A stretch of DNA of 64,000 bases, taken from positions 248,001-312,000 of the forward strand of contig NZ_CP115768.1 of NCBI RefSeq assembly GCF_027912835.1. The letters run 5' to 3'. The notes below the pieces were generated by a model. That model was not told the DNA's origin, did not search any database, and was given only the letters and a program-made list of their open reading frames with translations. The stretch comes from Paracoccus sediminicola (GTDB lineage Bacteria; Pseudomonadota; Alphaproteobacteria; Rhodobacterales; Rhodobacteraceae). Both the position numbers and the translations under genes were made by a program. Position 1 is the stretch's first letter. Every line of letters begins with the position of its first letter. Shown here piece by piece: positions 7,877-15,010 of the stretch.

Positions 7877-9271
7877 TTGCATATCGTCTCCCTAGCGCGG
7901 AATCCTTACCGACAGGTTGACGCAGGCTCGATTTCTCCGGTGACAGACAGACAGACGACATCACGTGATCCCGGCGGTGGCGCGGAAACCTCTCGCTGCG
8001 TGATCCGCGAAATTCCGGCTGGGAGGCTGCGCTGCCGGATCGGGAATGGCCTGTTGCGGGCGCGGGGCATTGCCTATGCCGAGGCGGAGCGCTGGCAGAT
8101 GCCGCGCCCGCGCGCGCCGCGCGAAATCGTGGCGGCGCGGCCGGCCCCGGCCTGTCCGCAACTTCCGATCCCTCGCCTCGAGGCGGCCCTGCCCGATGCT
8201 TTTGCAGGGCTGAGAGTGGACGAAAACTGTCTTGAATTGTCGATAACCGCGCCAGATGACGGGGATCATCTGCCGGTGATGGTCTGGCTGCACGGCGGCA
8301 GCTACGAATCCGGCGCAGCCGATATGCGCGTCTTCGATTCGACGGCGCTTGTGGCCGAGCAGCGCGTGGTGGTCGTTGCGGTCGGCTATCGGCTGGGCCT
8401 CTTTGGCTGGTTGTCAGGGGAGGGGCGGCCTGCCAATCTCGGCGCTTTTGACGTGATCGCAGCGCTTAGATGGATCGCAGAGAATGTCTCTGCCTTCGGG
8501 GGAGATCCCGGCAACGTCACGCTGTTCGGGCAATCCTCGGGCGGAGACCTCGCCGCACGGCTGATGGTGGCGCCCGATGCGGCAGGGCTGTTTCACCGCG
8601 TTATCATCCAGAGCGCGCCTCTGGCGCTTTCGCTCGGTGCCGGGCGGATGCGTGCGGCGATGCGAGCATCGGCTTCGGGGCTGTCGCCGGATCTGCCGGT
8701 GGCCGAACTGCTTGCGCGTCAGCAGCAGGTGCAGCGGGCCGCGCGGCGCTTCGGTCTGGCCGGCCAGATGCCGTTCGGGCCGGAATTCGGTGCTGCGCCC
8801 TTTCCCGACGAGGCGTCTCTGGACGAGGCACAGGCGCGTGTCGCGCCGCAGATTCCGGTCATGATCGGGCATACGCGCGACGAGGCCGCGCTGTTTCTGC
8901 CGCCCTCCGGGCGGCTTCTCGGACGGCTGGCCGATCCGGCGCGGCGGCTTGCGGTCTCGGCGCTGACCGCGCGGCTTTACGGAGGACCGGCGCGGCGCTT
9001 TGCCCGGCGCCATCTCGCGGCAGGGGGCAGTGCGACGCGCTTTGTCATCGACTGGGACGGAGGCGCATTCGGGCGGGCGCATCTCTCTGAATTGCCGTTG
9101 CTGTTCCCGGCGCCCGAGTGGCTCGGCACGCCGCTTCTGCCGACACAGATGACGCTGGACGGACTGACCCGCGCCGGTGCGCCGCTGCGCAGGCTTTGGG
9201 CCGGCTTTGCGCGGGATGGGCGCGTCGGTCAGGCGGTTCCGGGGCTGATTTCTTTACCTGAAACGGGCTGA
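7877..9271 (+). CDS. Carboxylesterase family protein (type B, alpha/beta hydrolase)
   Basis: An alpha/beta hydrolase of the carboxylesterase/para-nitrobenzyl esterase family. The oxyanion-hole motif is VWLHGGSYESG, the nucleophile is Ser in FGQSSGGDLAAR, a likely acid is in GHTRDEAALF, and a likely histidine is in GRAHLSELPLLF. At up to 464 residues it is short for type B esterases (usually 500 or more), with a trimmed lid region. The natural substrate is unknown. The start is uncertain: ATG at 7877 is given, but it lies only 18 bases from the divergent STAS start. In-frame GTG codons at 7940 and 8000 are credible; the latter begins just before the first conserved residues. Confidence 0.85.
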   Translation: MHIVSLARNPYRQVDAGSISPVTDRQTTSRDPGGGAETSRCVIREIPAGRLRCRIGNGLLRARGIAYAEAERWQMPRPRAPREIVAARPAPACPQLPIPRLEAALPDAFAGLRVDENCLELSITAPDDGDHLPVMVWLHGGSYESGAADMRVFDSTALVAEQRVVVVAVGYRLGLFGWLSGEGRPANLGAFDVIAALRWIAENVSAFGGDPGNVTLFGQSSGGDLAARLMVAPDAAGLFHRVIIQSAPLALSLGAGRMRAAMRASASGLSPDLPVAELLARQQQVQRAARRFGLAGQMPFGPEFGAAPFPDEASLDEAQARVAPQIPVMIGHTRDEAALFLPPSGRLLGRLADPARRLAVSALTARLYGGPARRFARRHLAAGGSATRFVIDWDGGAFGRAHLSELPLLFPAPEWLGTPLLPTQMTLDGLTRAGAPLRRLWAGFARDGRVGQAVPGLISLPETG

Positions 9272-9279
9272 CATGCAAA

Positions 9280-9304
9280 AAGCCCGCGCGGGCGGCGCGG
9301 GCTT
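9280..9304 (-). terminator. Bidirectional hairpin terminator between esterase and rplT
   Basis: A perfect 10-bp stem (AAGCCCGCGC at 9280-9289 with GCGCGGGCTT at 9295-9304, 5-nt loop) is flanked by A's on the left and TTCTT-like sequence on the right. It lies 8 bases after the esterase stop and 24 bases after the rplT stop, between convergent genes. Confidence 0.82.
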
Positions 9305-9327
9305 CTTCGTCAAGCCTTGCCTGAGGA

Positions 9328-9687
9328 TCAGGCGGCGGCTTTCGCCTTTTCGACGATCGCGCCGAACGCCTCGGGTTCGTGCACGGCCAGATCGGCCAGC
9401 ACCTTGCGGTCCACCTCGATCCCGGCCTTGGTCAGCGCGTTGATGAAGCGCGAATAGGTCATGTCGGCATCCACTGCGCGGACCGCTGCGTTGATCCGCT
9501 GGATCCACAGCGCACGGAAATTGCGCTTGCGGTTCTTGCGGTCGCGGGTCGCATACTGGTTGGCCTTGTCGACGGCCTGGGTCGCGGTGCGGAAATTGCG
9601 CGAACGGTTGCCGTAATAGCCCTTGGCCTTGTCCAGGACCTTCTTGTGACGGGCGTGAGTCACCTTGCCGGATTTAACGCGTGCCAT
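9328..9687 (-). CDS. rplT: 50S ribosomal protein L20
   Basis: Full-length L20, 119 residues, starting [18 protein letters not shown] and very rich in Lys/Arg in its N-terminal half, which threads into 23S rRNA. L20 is needed early in assembly of the large subunit. It follows rpmI by 15 bases on the same strand, the usual order. In many bacteria L20 represses the rpmI-rplT message; infC is not adjacent in this window, and I could not identify a control structure by eye. Confidence 0.98.
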   Translation of the reverse strand: MARVKSGKVTHARHKKVLDKAKGYYGNRSRNFRTATQAVDKANQYATRDRKNRKRNFRALWIQRINAAVRAVDADMTYSRFINALTKAGIEVDRKVLADLAVHEPEAFGAIVEKAKAAA

Positions 9688-9702
9688 GTCTCAGTCCTCC
9701 GA

Positions 9703-9903
9703 TCAGCGGTTATAGGGCATGTATTTCTTGACGATCTTGGCATCCGCGTCGCAGAGGACGGTGGTGCCGCGCGCATCGCGAATGAATTTCTTGGTGCGCT
9801 TGATCATGCCGTGGCGCTTGCCAGCCTGCGCCGACTTGACCTTGCCAGAGGCTGTCATGAGGAACCGCTTCTTGGCGGCCGCTTTCGTCTTCATCTTCGG
9901 CAT
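9703..9903 (-). CDS. rpmI: 50S ribosomal protein L35
   Basis: Full-length L35, 66 residues, beginning [15 protein letters not shown] and containing the basic segment [14 protein letters not shown]. It is a small basic protein of the large ribosomal subunit. It is the first gene of the rpmI-rplT pair, with rplT 15 bases downstream. A good ribosome-binding sequence (AAGGAGAG) precedes the start. Confidence 0.98.
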   Translation of the reverse strand: MPKMKTKAAAKKRFLMTASGKVKSAQAGKRHGMIKRTKKFIRDARGTTVLCDADAKIVKKYMPYNR

Positions 9904-10013
9904 TTTGCTCTCCTTGTCAGAGGTTTACGCGCGACTCGGCAATGCCATATCGGCCGGCCACGCGGGATTGAAGGCGCCGCTATACGGGTCACGGCGCGAA
10001 ATTGCAAGCAAGA

Positions 10014-10223
10014 TCAGCCGAAAACCCGGTTCCAGGCGCCGCCGAGTTGCTGGAAGCCGACGCTGCCCGGTTCGATCACGGCGAGCGCGATCAAGACGAT
10101 CAGCCCGAGCACGAACAGGATCGCGGCACCGCGCGGAGGGCGCAGCCCGATCACGGAAATGATCGCCGCAATCACCGAGAGGATGCAAAGCGCCGTGCCG
10201 AGCAGCAGGAAAATATCAGCCAT
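10014..10223 (-). CDS. Small membrane protein with two predicted helices
   Basis: A 69-residue hydrophobic protein of unknown function. Two membrane segments can be seen: about residues 4-26 (IFLLLGTALCILSVIAAIIS) and about 33-53 (AAILFVLGLIVLIALAVI), joined by a short basic loop (GLRPPRG). The C-terminus is soluble (GGAWNRVFG). It lies 30 bases downstream of pyk on the same strand and may be co-transcribed with it, with rpmI-rplT beyond. Codon use looks like that of its neighbours. No function is proposed. Confidence 0.75.
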   Translation of the reverse strand: MADIFLLLGTALCILSVIAAIISVIGLRPPRGAAILFVLGLIVLIALAVIEPGSVGFQQLGGAWNRVFG

Positions 10224-10253
10224 GAGCCAGTCTCCAGAAAACCGGCCCGTGTT

Positions 10254-11699
10254 TTAGTCCGCTTCGGCGCGGTTCAGCAAGTCCTCATCGCAGCTTGCGA
10301 CGCGCAGGATATTGGTGGTGCCTGCGACGTTGAACGGGACACCTGCGGTAATGACGATCTGCTGCTTTTCATTGGCAAAGCCGAATTCGCGGGCGATCTT
10401 TACCCCGCTGATCACCGCCTCGCGGAAGCGGTTCAGCGGCACGGTGGCGACGCAATGCGTGCCCCAGGTCAGGCAGAGCCGGCGCAGAACGGTCGGGATC
10501 GGGGACAGGGCCAGGATCGGCACGCGGGGCCGCTCGCGCGCGACAAGGCTGACCGTGGTGCCGGACTGGGTATGAGCGCAGATCGCTGAAATATCGGTCG
10601 TCTCGGCGATCTCGCGCGCGGCGGCGACGATGCCGTCGGCGACGGTGTTGCGATCGGCCTTGCGAGATGCCTCGATGACCTCGCGATAATTGGGGTCGCT
10701 TTCGACCGAGCGGGCGACGTGATCCATCGTGGTCACCGCCTCGACCGGGTAATCCCCGGCGGCGGATTCCGCAGACAGCATCACCGCATCCGCGCCCTCA
10801 TAGATCGCATTGGCCACATCCGAGACCTCGGCGCGGGTCGGCACCGGGCTCTCGATCATCGATTCGAGCATTTGCGTCGCCACGATCACCGGCTTGGCGG
10901 CGGCGCGGCACTGGCGCACGAGACGCTTCTGGATCGGCGGCACGGATTGCACGGGCAGCTCGACGCCCAGATCGCCCCGCGCGACCATGATCCCGTCAGA
11001 GGCCTGCAGGATCTCGGGAAAAGCGCGCACCGCAGAAGGCTTCTCGATCTTAGACAGCACCGCCGCCCGGCCGCGGGCGAGCTGGCGTGCCTCGCGCACA
11101 TCCTCGGCGCGCTGCACGAAGGACAGGGCCAACCAGTCGACGCCGAGCTCGCAGGCGAATTCCAGATCGTCGCGGTCCTTTTCGGACAGCGCGGCCAGAG
11201 GCAGGACCACATCGGGCACATTCACGCCCTTGCGGTTCGAGATGGTGCCACCGACGCTGACCGTGCAATTGGCAAAACCCTTGCCGCAATCCTCGACCTT
11301 GAGGCGAATCTTGCCGTCATTGACCAGCAATTCGGAGCCGGGTTCGAGCGCGGCGAAGATCTCGGGATGAGGAAGCTGGACGCGGCTCGCATCGCCCTCG
11401 GCCTCGTCCAGATCGAAGCGGAAGCTCTGCCCTTCCTCCAGATCGTGCTCTCCGGCGGCAAAGACGCCCACGCGCAGCTTCGGCCCCTGTAGATCGGCGA
11501 GGATGGCGATCGGTCGACCGGTGTCCTTCTCGATCTGGCGGATGATGTCGTGGCGTGCCTTGTGATCGGCATGGTCGCCATGGCTCATGTTCAGTCGAAA
11601 CACATCTGCACCAGCGTCGAACAATGCGCGGATCATGTCATAATCGGAAGATGACGGACCGAGCGTCGCGACGATCTTGATGTTGCGGTGGCGTCTCAT
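10254..11699 (-). CDS. pyk: Pyruvate kinase
   Basis: Full-length pyruvate kinase, 481 residues, catalysing phosphoenolpyruvate plus ADP to pyruvate plus ATP. Motifs seen include KIVATLGPSSSDYD and VFRLNMSHGDHADH at the N-terminus, the active-site lysine region LSKIEKPSAV, the metal-binding segment IMVARGDLGVELP, and PVIVATQMLESMI with EVSDVANAIYEGADAVMLSAE. The C-terminal allosteric-domain sequence is present (TQSGTTVSLVARERP). A small membrane-protein gene follows at 30 bases. The divergent N-formylglutamate amidohydrolase gene starts 91 bases upstream. Confidence 0.98.
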   Translation of the reverse strand: MRRHRNIKIVATLGPSSSDYDMIRALFDAGADVFRLNMSHGDHADHKARHDIIRQIEKDTGRPIAILADLQGPKLRVGVFAAGEHDLEEGQSFRFDLDEAEGDASRVQLPHPEIFAALEPGSELLVNDGKIRLKVEDCGKGFANCTVSVGGTISNRKGVNVPDVVLPLAALSEKDRDDLEFACELGVDWLALSFVQRAEDVREARQLARGRAAVLSKIEKPSAVRAFPEILQASDGIMVARGDLGVELPVQSVPPIQKRLVRQCRAAAKPVIVATQMLESMIESPVPTRAEVSDVANAIYEGADAVMLSAESAAGDYPVEAVTTMDHVARSVESDPNYREVIEASRKADRNTVADGIVAAAREIAETTDISAICAHTQSGTTVSLVARERPRVPILALSPIPTVLRRLCLTWGTHCVATVPLNRFREAVISGVKIAREFGFANEKQQIVITAGVPFNVAGTTNILRVASCDEDLLNRAEAD

Positions 11700-11790
11700 G
11701 AAATCCTCCGAAAAATGTTTCCGCTATCATGACGGAAAGCGACGGCGGCGACAACTGGCAGAGCGTGAAGAATTCACGTATGGGGCGTGT

Positions 11791-12549
11791 ATGAAAGATG
11801 ACACGAGCTTGCGCCACGAGGCATTCTGGACAGAGGGCGCGGATCGCACAAGCCGCTGGCTGATCACCTGCGATCACGCGACGAACCGCGTGCCCGAGTG
11901 GCTGAATGGCGGCGATCTGGGAATAGCGGCGGCGGATATGGCGCGCCACATCGCATTCGATGTCGGTGCGGCCGGGCTGGCGCGGCATCTGGGTGCGTTG
12001 ATCGGCGCGCAGGTGGTCGGCTCCGATTTCTCGCGGCTGGTCATCGATCCCAATCGCGGCGAGGACGACCCGACCCTGCTGATGCGGCTTTACGACGGGA
12101 CGGTGATCCCGGCCAATCGCGAGGCCGATGCTGCGGAAAAGCAGCGTCGGCTGGACAGGTTGTATCGGCCCTATCACGCCGCTTTGGATCAGGCTGCGGC
12201 GCAACACCCGCAGCGCGCGATCTGCGCCATTCACAGCTTCACGCCTCAGCTGCGCGCCCGCCCGCCCCGGCCATGGGAGGTGGCGATCCTCTATTCGCAC
12301 GACGACCCGGGACTGTCGCAAATGCTGATCGAACGCTGCCGCGCTCAGGGATGGGAAACCGGCGATAACGAACCCTATTCCGGCCATCTGAGCGGCGACT
12401 CGGTCGATCGGCACGCGCTTGCGCATGGTCGCCCCAATGTGCTGATCGAGGTCCGCAACGATCTGATCGAGGATGAAGCCGGTCAGGCGGAATGGGCAGA
12501 TCGTCTGGCGGGCGTGATGGACGGGTTGCTGGACGAAGCCGGGGTCTAG
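11791..12549 (+). CDS. N-formylglutamate amidohydrolase family protein
   Basis: A 252-residue member of the N-formylglutamate amidohydrolase family (HutG type 2). The family signature near the N-terminus is LITCDHATNRVPEW, followed by HIAFDVGAAGLARHLG and DFSRLVIDPNRG. In histidine catabolism these enzymes release glutamate from N-formylglutamate, but no hut genes are nearby, so a general amidohydrolase role is possible. ATG at 11791 gives the conserved start (MKDDTSLRHEAFW); the open frame extends further upstream but without family similarity. Its TAG stop overlaps the convergent gene's stop in one CTAG palindrome (12546-12549). Confidence 0.88.
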   Translation: MKDDTSLRHEAFWTEGADRTSRWLITCDHATNRVPEWLNGGDLGIAAADMARHIAFDVGAAGLARHLGALIGAQVVGSDFSRLVIDPNRGEDDPTLLMRLYDGTVIPANREADAAEKQRRLDRLYRPYHAALDQAAAQHPQRAICAIHSFTPQLRARPPRPWEVAILYSHDDPGLSQMLIERCRAQGWETGDNEPYSGHLSGDSVDRHALAHGRPNVLIEVRNDLIEDEAGQAEWADRLAGVMDGLLDEAGV

Positions 12550-13694
12550 TCGCCGCTTTGGTCCTGTCCGCCGCGGCGGAAGGGGCCCCAGTCGCGGAGA
12601 AACTCGATTTCTTCGTCCATCGCGTGGCGCTCGCGCTCCAGATAATCTTCGAGCGCTGTGCGAAAACCAGCATCGGCCACCCAGTGCAACGAGTGTGTCT
12701 GTGTTGGCAGATAGCCTCGCGCCAGCTTGTGCTCGCCCTGTGCGCCCGCCTCGACGCGGGACAGCCCGTTGGCGATCGCGAAGTCGATGGCCTGATGATA
12801 GCACATCTCGAAATGCAGGAAGGGATGTTCCTCGATCGCACCCCAATAGCGACCATAGATCGCCTCCGGCCCGATCAGGTTCAGCGCGCCGGCGATCGGC
12901 TGGCCGTCGATCTCGGCCAGCACCATCAGGCAGTCGTTGCGCATCGTCTCATGCAGGAGGTCGAAGAACGCACGGGTCAGATAGGGGCGGCCCCATTTCC
13001 GCGCGCCGGTGTCCTGATAGAAGGCCCAGAACGCATCCCAGTGATGCGGTTGGATCTCATCGCCGCGCAGCTGGCGGATGATACCGCCGAAATCCTGCGC
13101 GCGCGCCCGCTCCTTGCGGAGATTCTTGCGCTTGCGCGATGAAAGCTGCGCCAGAAACGCCTCGTAATCGGCGTAACCGTCATTGACCCAGTGGAATTGC
13201 TGTGTCGCGCGGGGCAGGAACCCGGCTTCGGCACCGATCTTCGCCTCGGCCGCGGTGCAGAAGGTCACATGTGCGCCCGACAGGTTGTTCTGCGTGCAAA
13301 GCTGCGCCATCGCGTTAAGCAGTCCGGTCTGCACCTCAGCGTCGGGGGAAATGAGCCGCGGCCCGGTGACCGGGGTAAATGGCACCGCGCATTGCAGCTT
13401 TGGATAATACTGGCCCCCTGCGCGCTGAAACGCATCGGCCCAGGCGTGATCGAAGATATATTCTCCCTGGCTGTGCAGCTTGACATAGCAGGGCGCGACC
13501 CCGCGCAGGCTGTTGCCGTCCCGCGCGGCCAGATGGGCGGGCACCCATCCACTGCGGCCGCCGACCGATCCCGACGCTTCGAGCGCCGACAGAAAGCGGT
13601 GGGTGGTGAAGGGGTTCTGTCCCGCGCCGGAGGCATCCCAGTCCCCGGCAGGGATCTCGGAGATGTTCTGGTGAACCGTGACGGTGAGCGTCAT
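12546..13694 (-). CDS. FemAB-like/GNAT-fold peptidogalycan family protein (PF04339)
   Basis: A 382-residue protein of the COG3146 family, which has a FemAB-like double GNAT fold. Recognisable segments are NPFTTHRFLSALEASGSVG near the N-terminus, the central KRKNLRKERARA basic stretch, and HFEMCYHQAIDFAIANGL followed by VEAGAQGEHKLARGY near the C-terminus. The biochemical role is not established; related folds transfer amino acids or acyl groups to cell-wall precursors. Its start codon overlaps the lrgB stop (ATGA at 13691-13694), so it is translationally coupled to lrgAB. The stop is shared in a CTAG with the convergent amidohydrolase. Confidence 0.85.
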   Translation of the reverse strand: MTLTVTVHQNISEIPAGDWDASGAGQNPFTTHRFLSALEASGSVGGRSGWVPAHLAARDGNSLRGVAPCYVKLHSQGEYIFDHAWADAFQRAGGQYYPKLQCAVPFTPVTGPRLISPDAEVQTGLLNAMAQLCTQNNLSGAHVTFCTAAEAKIGAEAGFLPRATQQFHWVNDGYADYEAFLAQLSSRKRKNLRKERARAQDFGGIIRQLRGDEIQPHHWDAFWAFYQDTGARKWGRPYLTRAFFDLLHETMRNDCLMVLAEIDGQPIAGALNLIGPEAIYGRYWGAIEEHPFLHFEMCYHQAIDFAIANGLSRVEAGAQGEHKLARGYLPTQTHSLHWVADAGFRTALEDYLERERHAMDEEIEFLRDWGPFRRGGQDQSGD

Positions 13695-14407
13695 GCAAAA
13701 AGCCTCAGCACCAGGGGCGCGATCACGGCGGTCAGCACGGCATTCAGCCCCATGCCGATCCCGGCAAAGGCACCGGCGGTCTCGTTGACCTGAAAGGCGC
13801 GCGCCGTGCCGATGCCATGCGCTGCGACACCGACCGCGAATCCGCGTGCCCGCCAGTCGGTGACCTTCAGCAGGTTCAGCAGCGGCGTGACGATGATGGC
13901 GCCGAAGATCCCGGTCAGCAACACCATCACAGCGGTCAGCGTCGGCTGCCCGCCGATCCGCTCGGCGATGCCGATGGCAACCGGGGCGGTGGTGGATTTT
14001 GGCGCCAGCGAGGCCAGCAGGTTCTGGTCCAGCCCGAAGATCCGTCCGATCAGAAGCGCCGAGATCACCGCCGTCAGAGAACCGACCAGAAGTGCGGCCA
14101 GCACCGGCAGAAGCGCGCGCCGGATCCGCTTGAGATTGTCGTAAAGCGGCAGCGCCAGGCAGACAGTCGCCGGGCCGAGCATGAAATGGACGAACTGGGC
14201 CCCTTCGAAATAGGTCTGATAGGAGGTGCCGCTCAGACTCAGCAGGACGGCCAGAACAATCACCGCAATCAGCACCGGATTGGCCAGGCTCGACTTGTCG
14301 GCGGCTCGGAAAATGCTGTCGCCGATCCAGTAGGCGGCGAGCGTCGCGGTCAGCCAGAGAAGCGGCTGGCTGGCGAGATAGGACCAGATCAGCGCGGGAT
14401 CATTCAT
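13691..14407 (-). CDS. lrgB: LrgB/CidB family membrane protein
   Basis: A 238-residue inner-membrane protein of the LrgB family with many hydrophobic helices. Family features include FVHFMLGPATVCLALPLY and LLASLAPKSTTAPVAIGIAE, then AAHGIGTARAFQVNE near the C-terminus. LrgAB-type pairs are linked to murein hydrolase control, holin-like behaviour and, in plants and some bacteria, glycolate/pyruvate transport. ATG at 14407 overlaps the end of lrgA by eight bases; the open frame extends to 14440 but has no family similarity there. It overlaps the next gene by ATGA. Confidence 0.92.
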   Translation of the reverse strand: MNDPALIWSYLASQPLLWLTATLAAYWIGDSIFRAADKSSLANPVLIAVIVLAVLLSLSGTSYQTYFEGAQFVHFMLGPATVCLALPLYDNLKRIRRALLPVLAALLVGSLTAVISALLIGRIFGLDQNLLASLAPKSTTAPVAIGIAERIGGQPTLTAVMVLLTGIFGAIIVTPLLNLLKVTDWRARGFAVGVAAHGIGTARAFQVNETAGAFAGIGMGLNAVLTAVIAPLVLRLFA

Positions 14408-14753
14408 CGCTGTCTCCGATCCGGCGGGCCACGGCGGCAAAGGTCAGCGCCCCCACCGCGATCGCCAGCACCGTCGAGAGCGCCAGCGCCAGTCCCAGGC
14501 CCAGCCCATGTTCCGCGATGACCGGCAGATGCGCCACAACCCCGACGCCAGCGGGCACAAAAAACAGGGAAAGATGCCCAAGCAGAGTCGTCGCCACCGG
14601 GCGCAGCTTTTCGGCAAGGGGCGGGCGGATCATGCAGCTCAGCACCACCAGCACAAGCCCGACCACCGGGCCGGGCAGGGGCAGGCCGAGCCCGCGCGAG
14701 GCGACCTCGCCGACAAGCTGAAAGACCAGAATGAGGGTGAGCGCGGGGATCAT
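14400..14753 (-). CDS. lrgA: LrgA/CidA family membrane protein
   Basis: A 117-residue, four-helix membrane protein of the LrgA/CidA (holin-like) family. The motif LGLPLPGPVVGLVLVVLSC and the following HLSLFFVPAGVGVVAHL are characteristic. It is the first gene of a tightly overlapping leftward operon lrgA-lrgB-FemAB-like. LytSR-type regulators, which control lrgAB in Gram-positive bacteria, are not nearby. The 257-base region to smc separates it from that divergent gene. Confidence 0.93.
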   Translation of the reverse strand: MIPALTLILVFQLVGEVASRGLGLPLPGPVVGLVLVVLSCMIRPPLAEKLRPVATTLLGHLSLFFVPAGVGVVAHLPVIAEHGLGLGLALALSTVLAIAVGALTFAAVARRIGDSDE

Positions 14754-14904
14754 GACTGGAAAGGTAAGCAGCTTTCGACAGGGTGGCTAGGGGGCGGAGC
14801 ACCCGGTTTCGCAAAGGCTGTTTCAGGGTTTCACGATAAGCGGAACGTCGTTCCTTGGCGAAAAGTTGCGTCTGCCGCGAAGACTTGTGGCGTCGGCAAT
14901 TTCT

Positions 14905-14913
14905 TGTGGATAA
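14905..14913 (-). promoter_or_regulatory. Perfect DnaA-box sequence upstream of smc
   Basis: TGTGGATAA on the + strand is the exact complement of the DnaA box TTATCCACA. It lies about 100 bases before the smc start, in the smc/lrgA intergenic region. A single exact 9-mer could occur by chance about once per 130 kb counting both strands, so function is not proven. Confidence 0.4.
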
Positions 14914-14946
14914 GCCGGGCCATGACCCCATATATAGCGGTTTTTG

Positions 14947-14975
14947 TTGACTTCGCGCGGTGCGGATTGAACAAT
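14947..14975 (+). promoter_or_regulatory. Possible sigma-70-type promoter for smc
   Basis: TTGACT at 14947-14952 and AACAAT at 14970-14975 are separated by 17 bases and lie about 35 bases before the smc start. The -35 element is good and the -10 element weak. The assignment is by eye only. Confidence 0.35.
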
Positions 14976-15010
14976 CTCCGGAACCCGCAGCGATTCCCGG
15001 ACCCGTATAC

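Noticed and set aside
14969..14984. GAAC-N8-GAAC before smc as a second SOS box
   Set aside because: The spacer is eight bases; the alphaproteobacterial LexA box needs seven.
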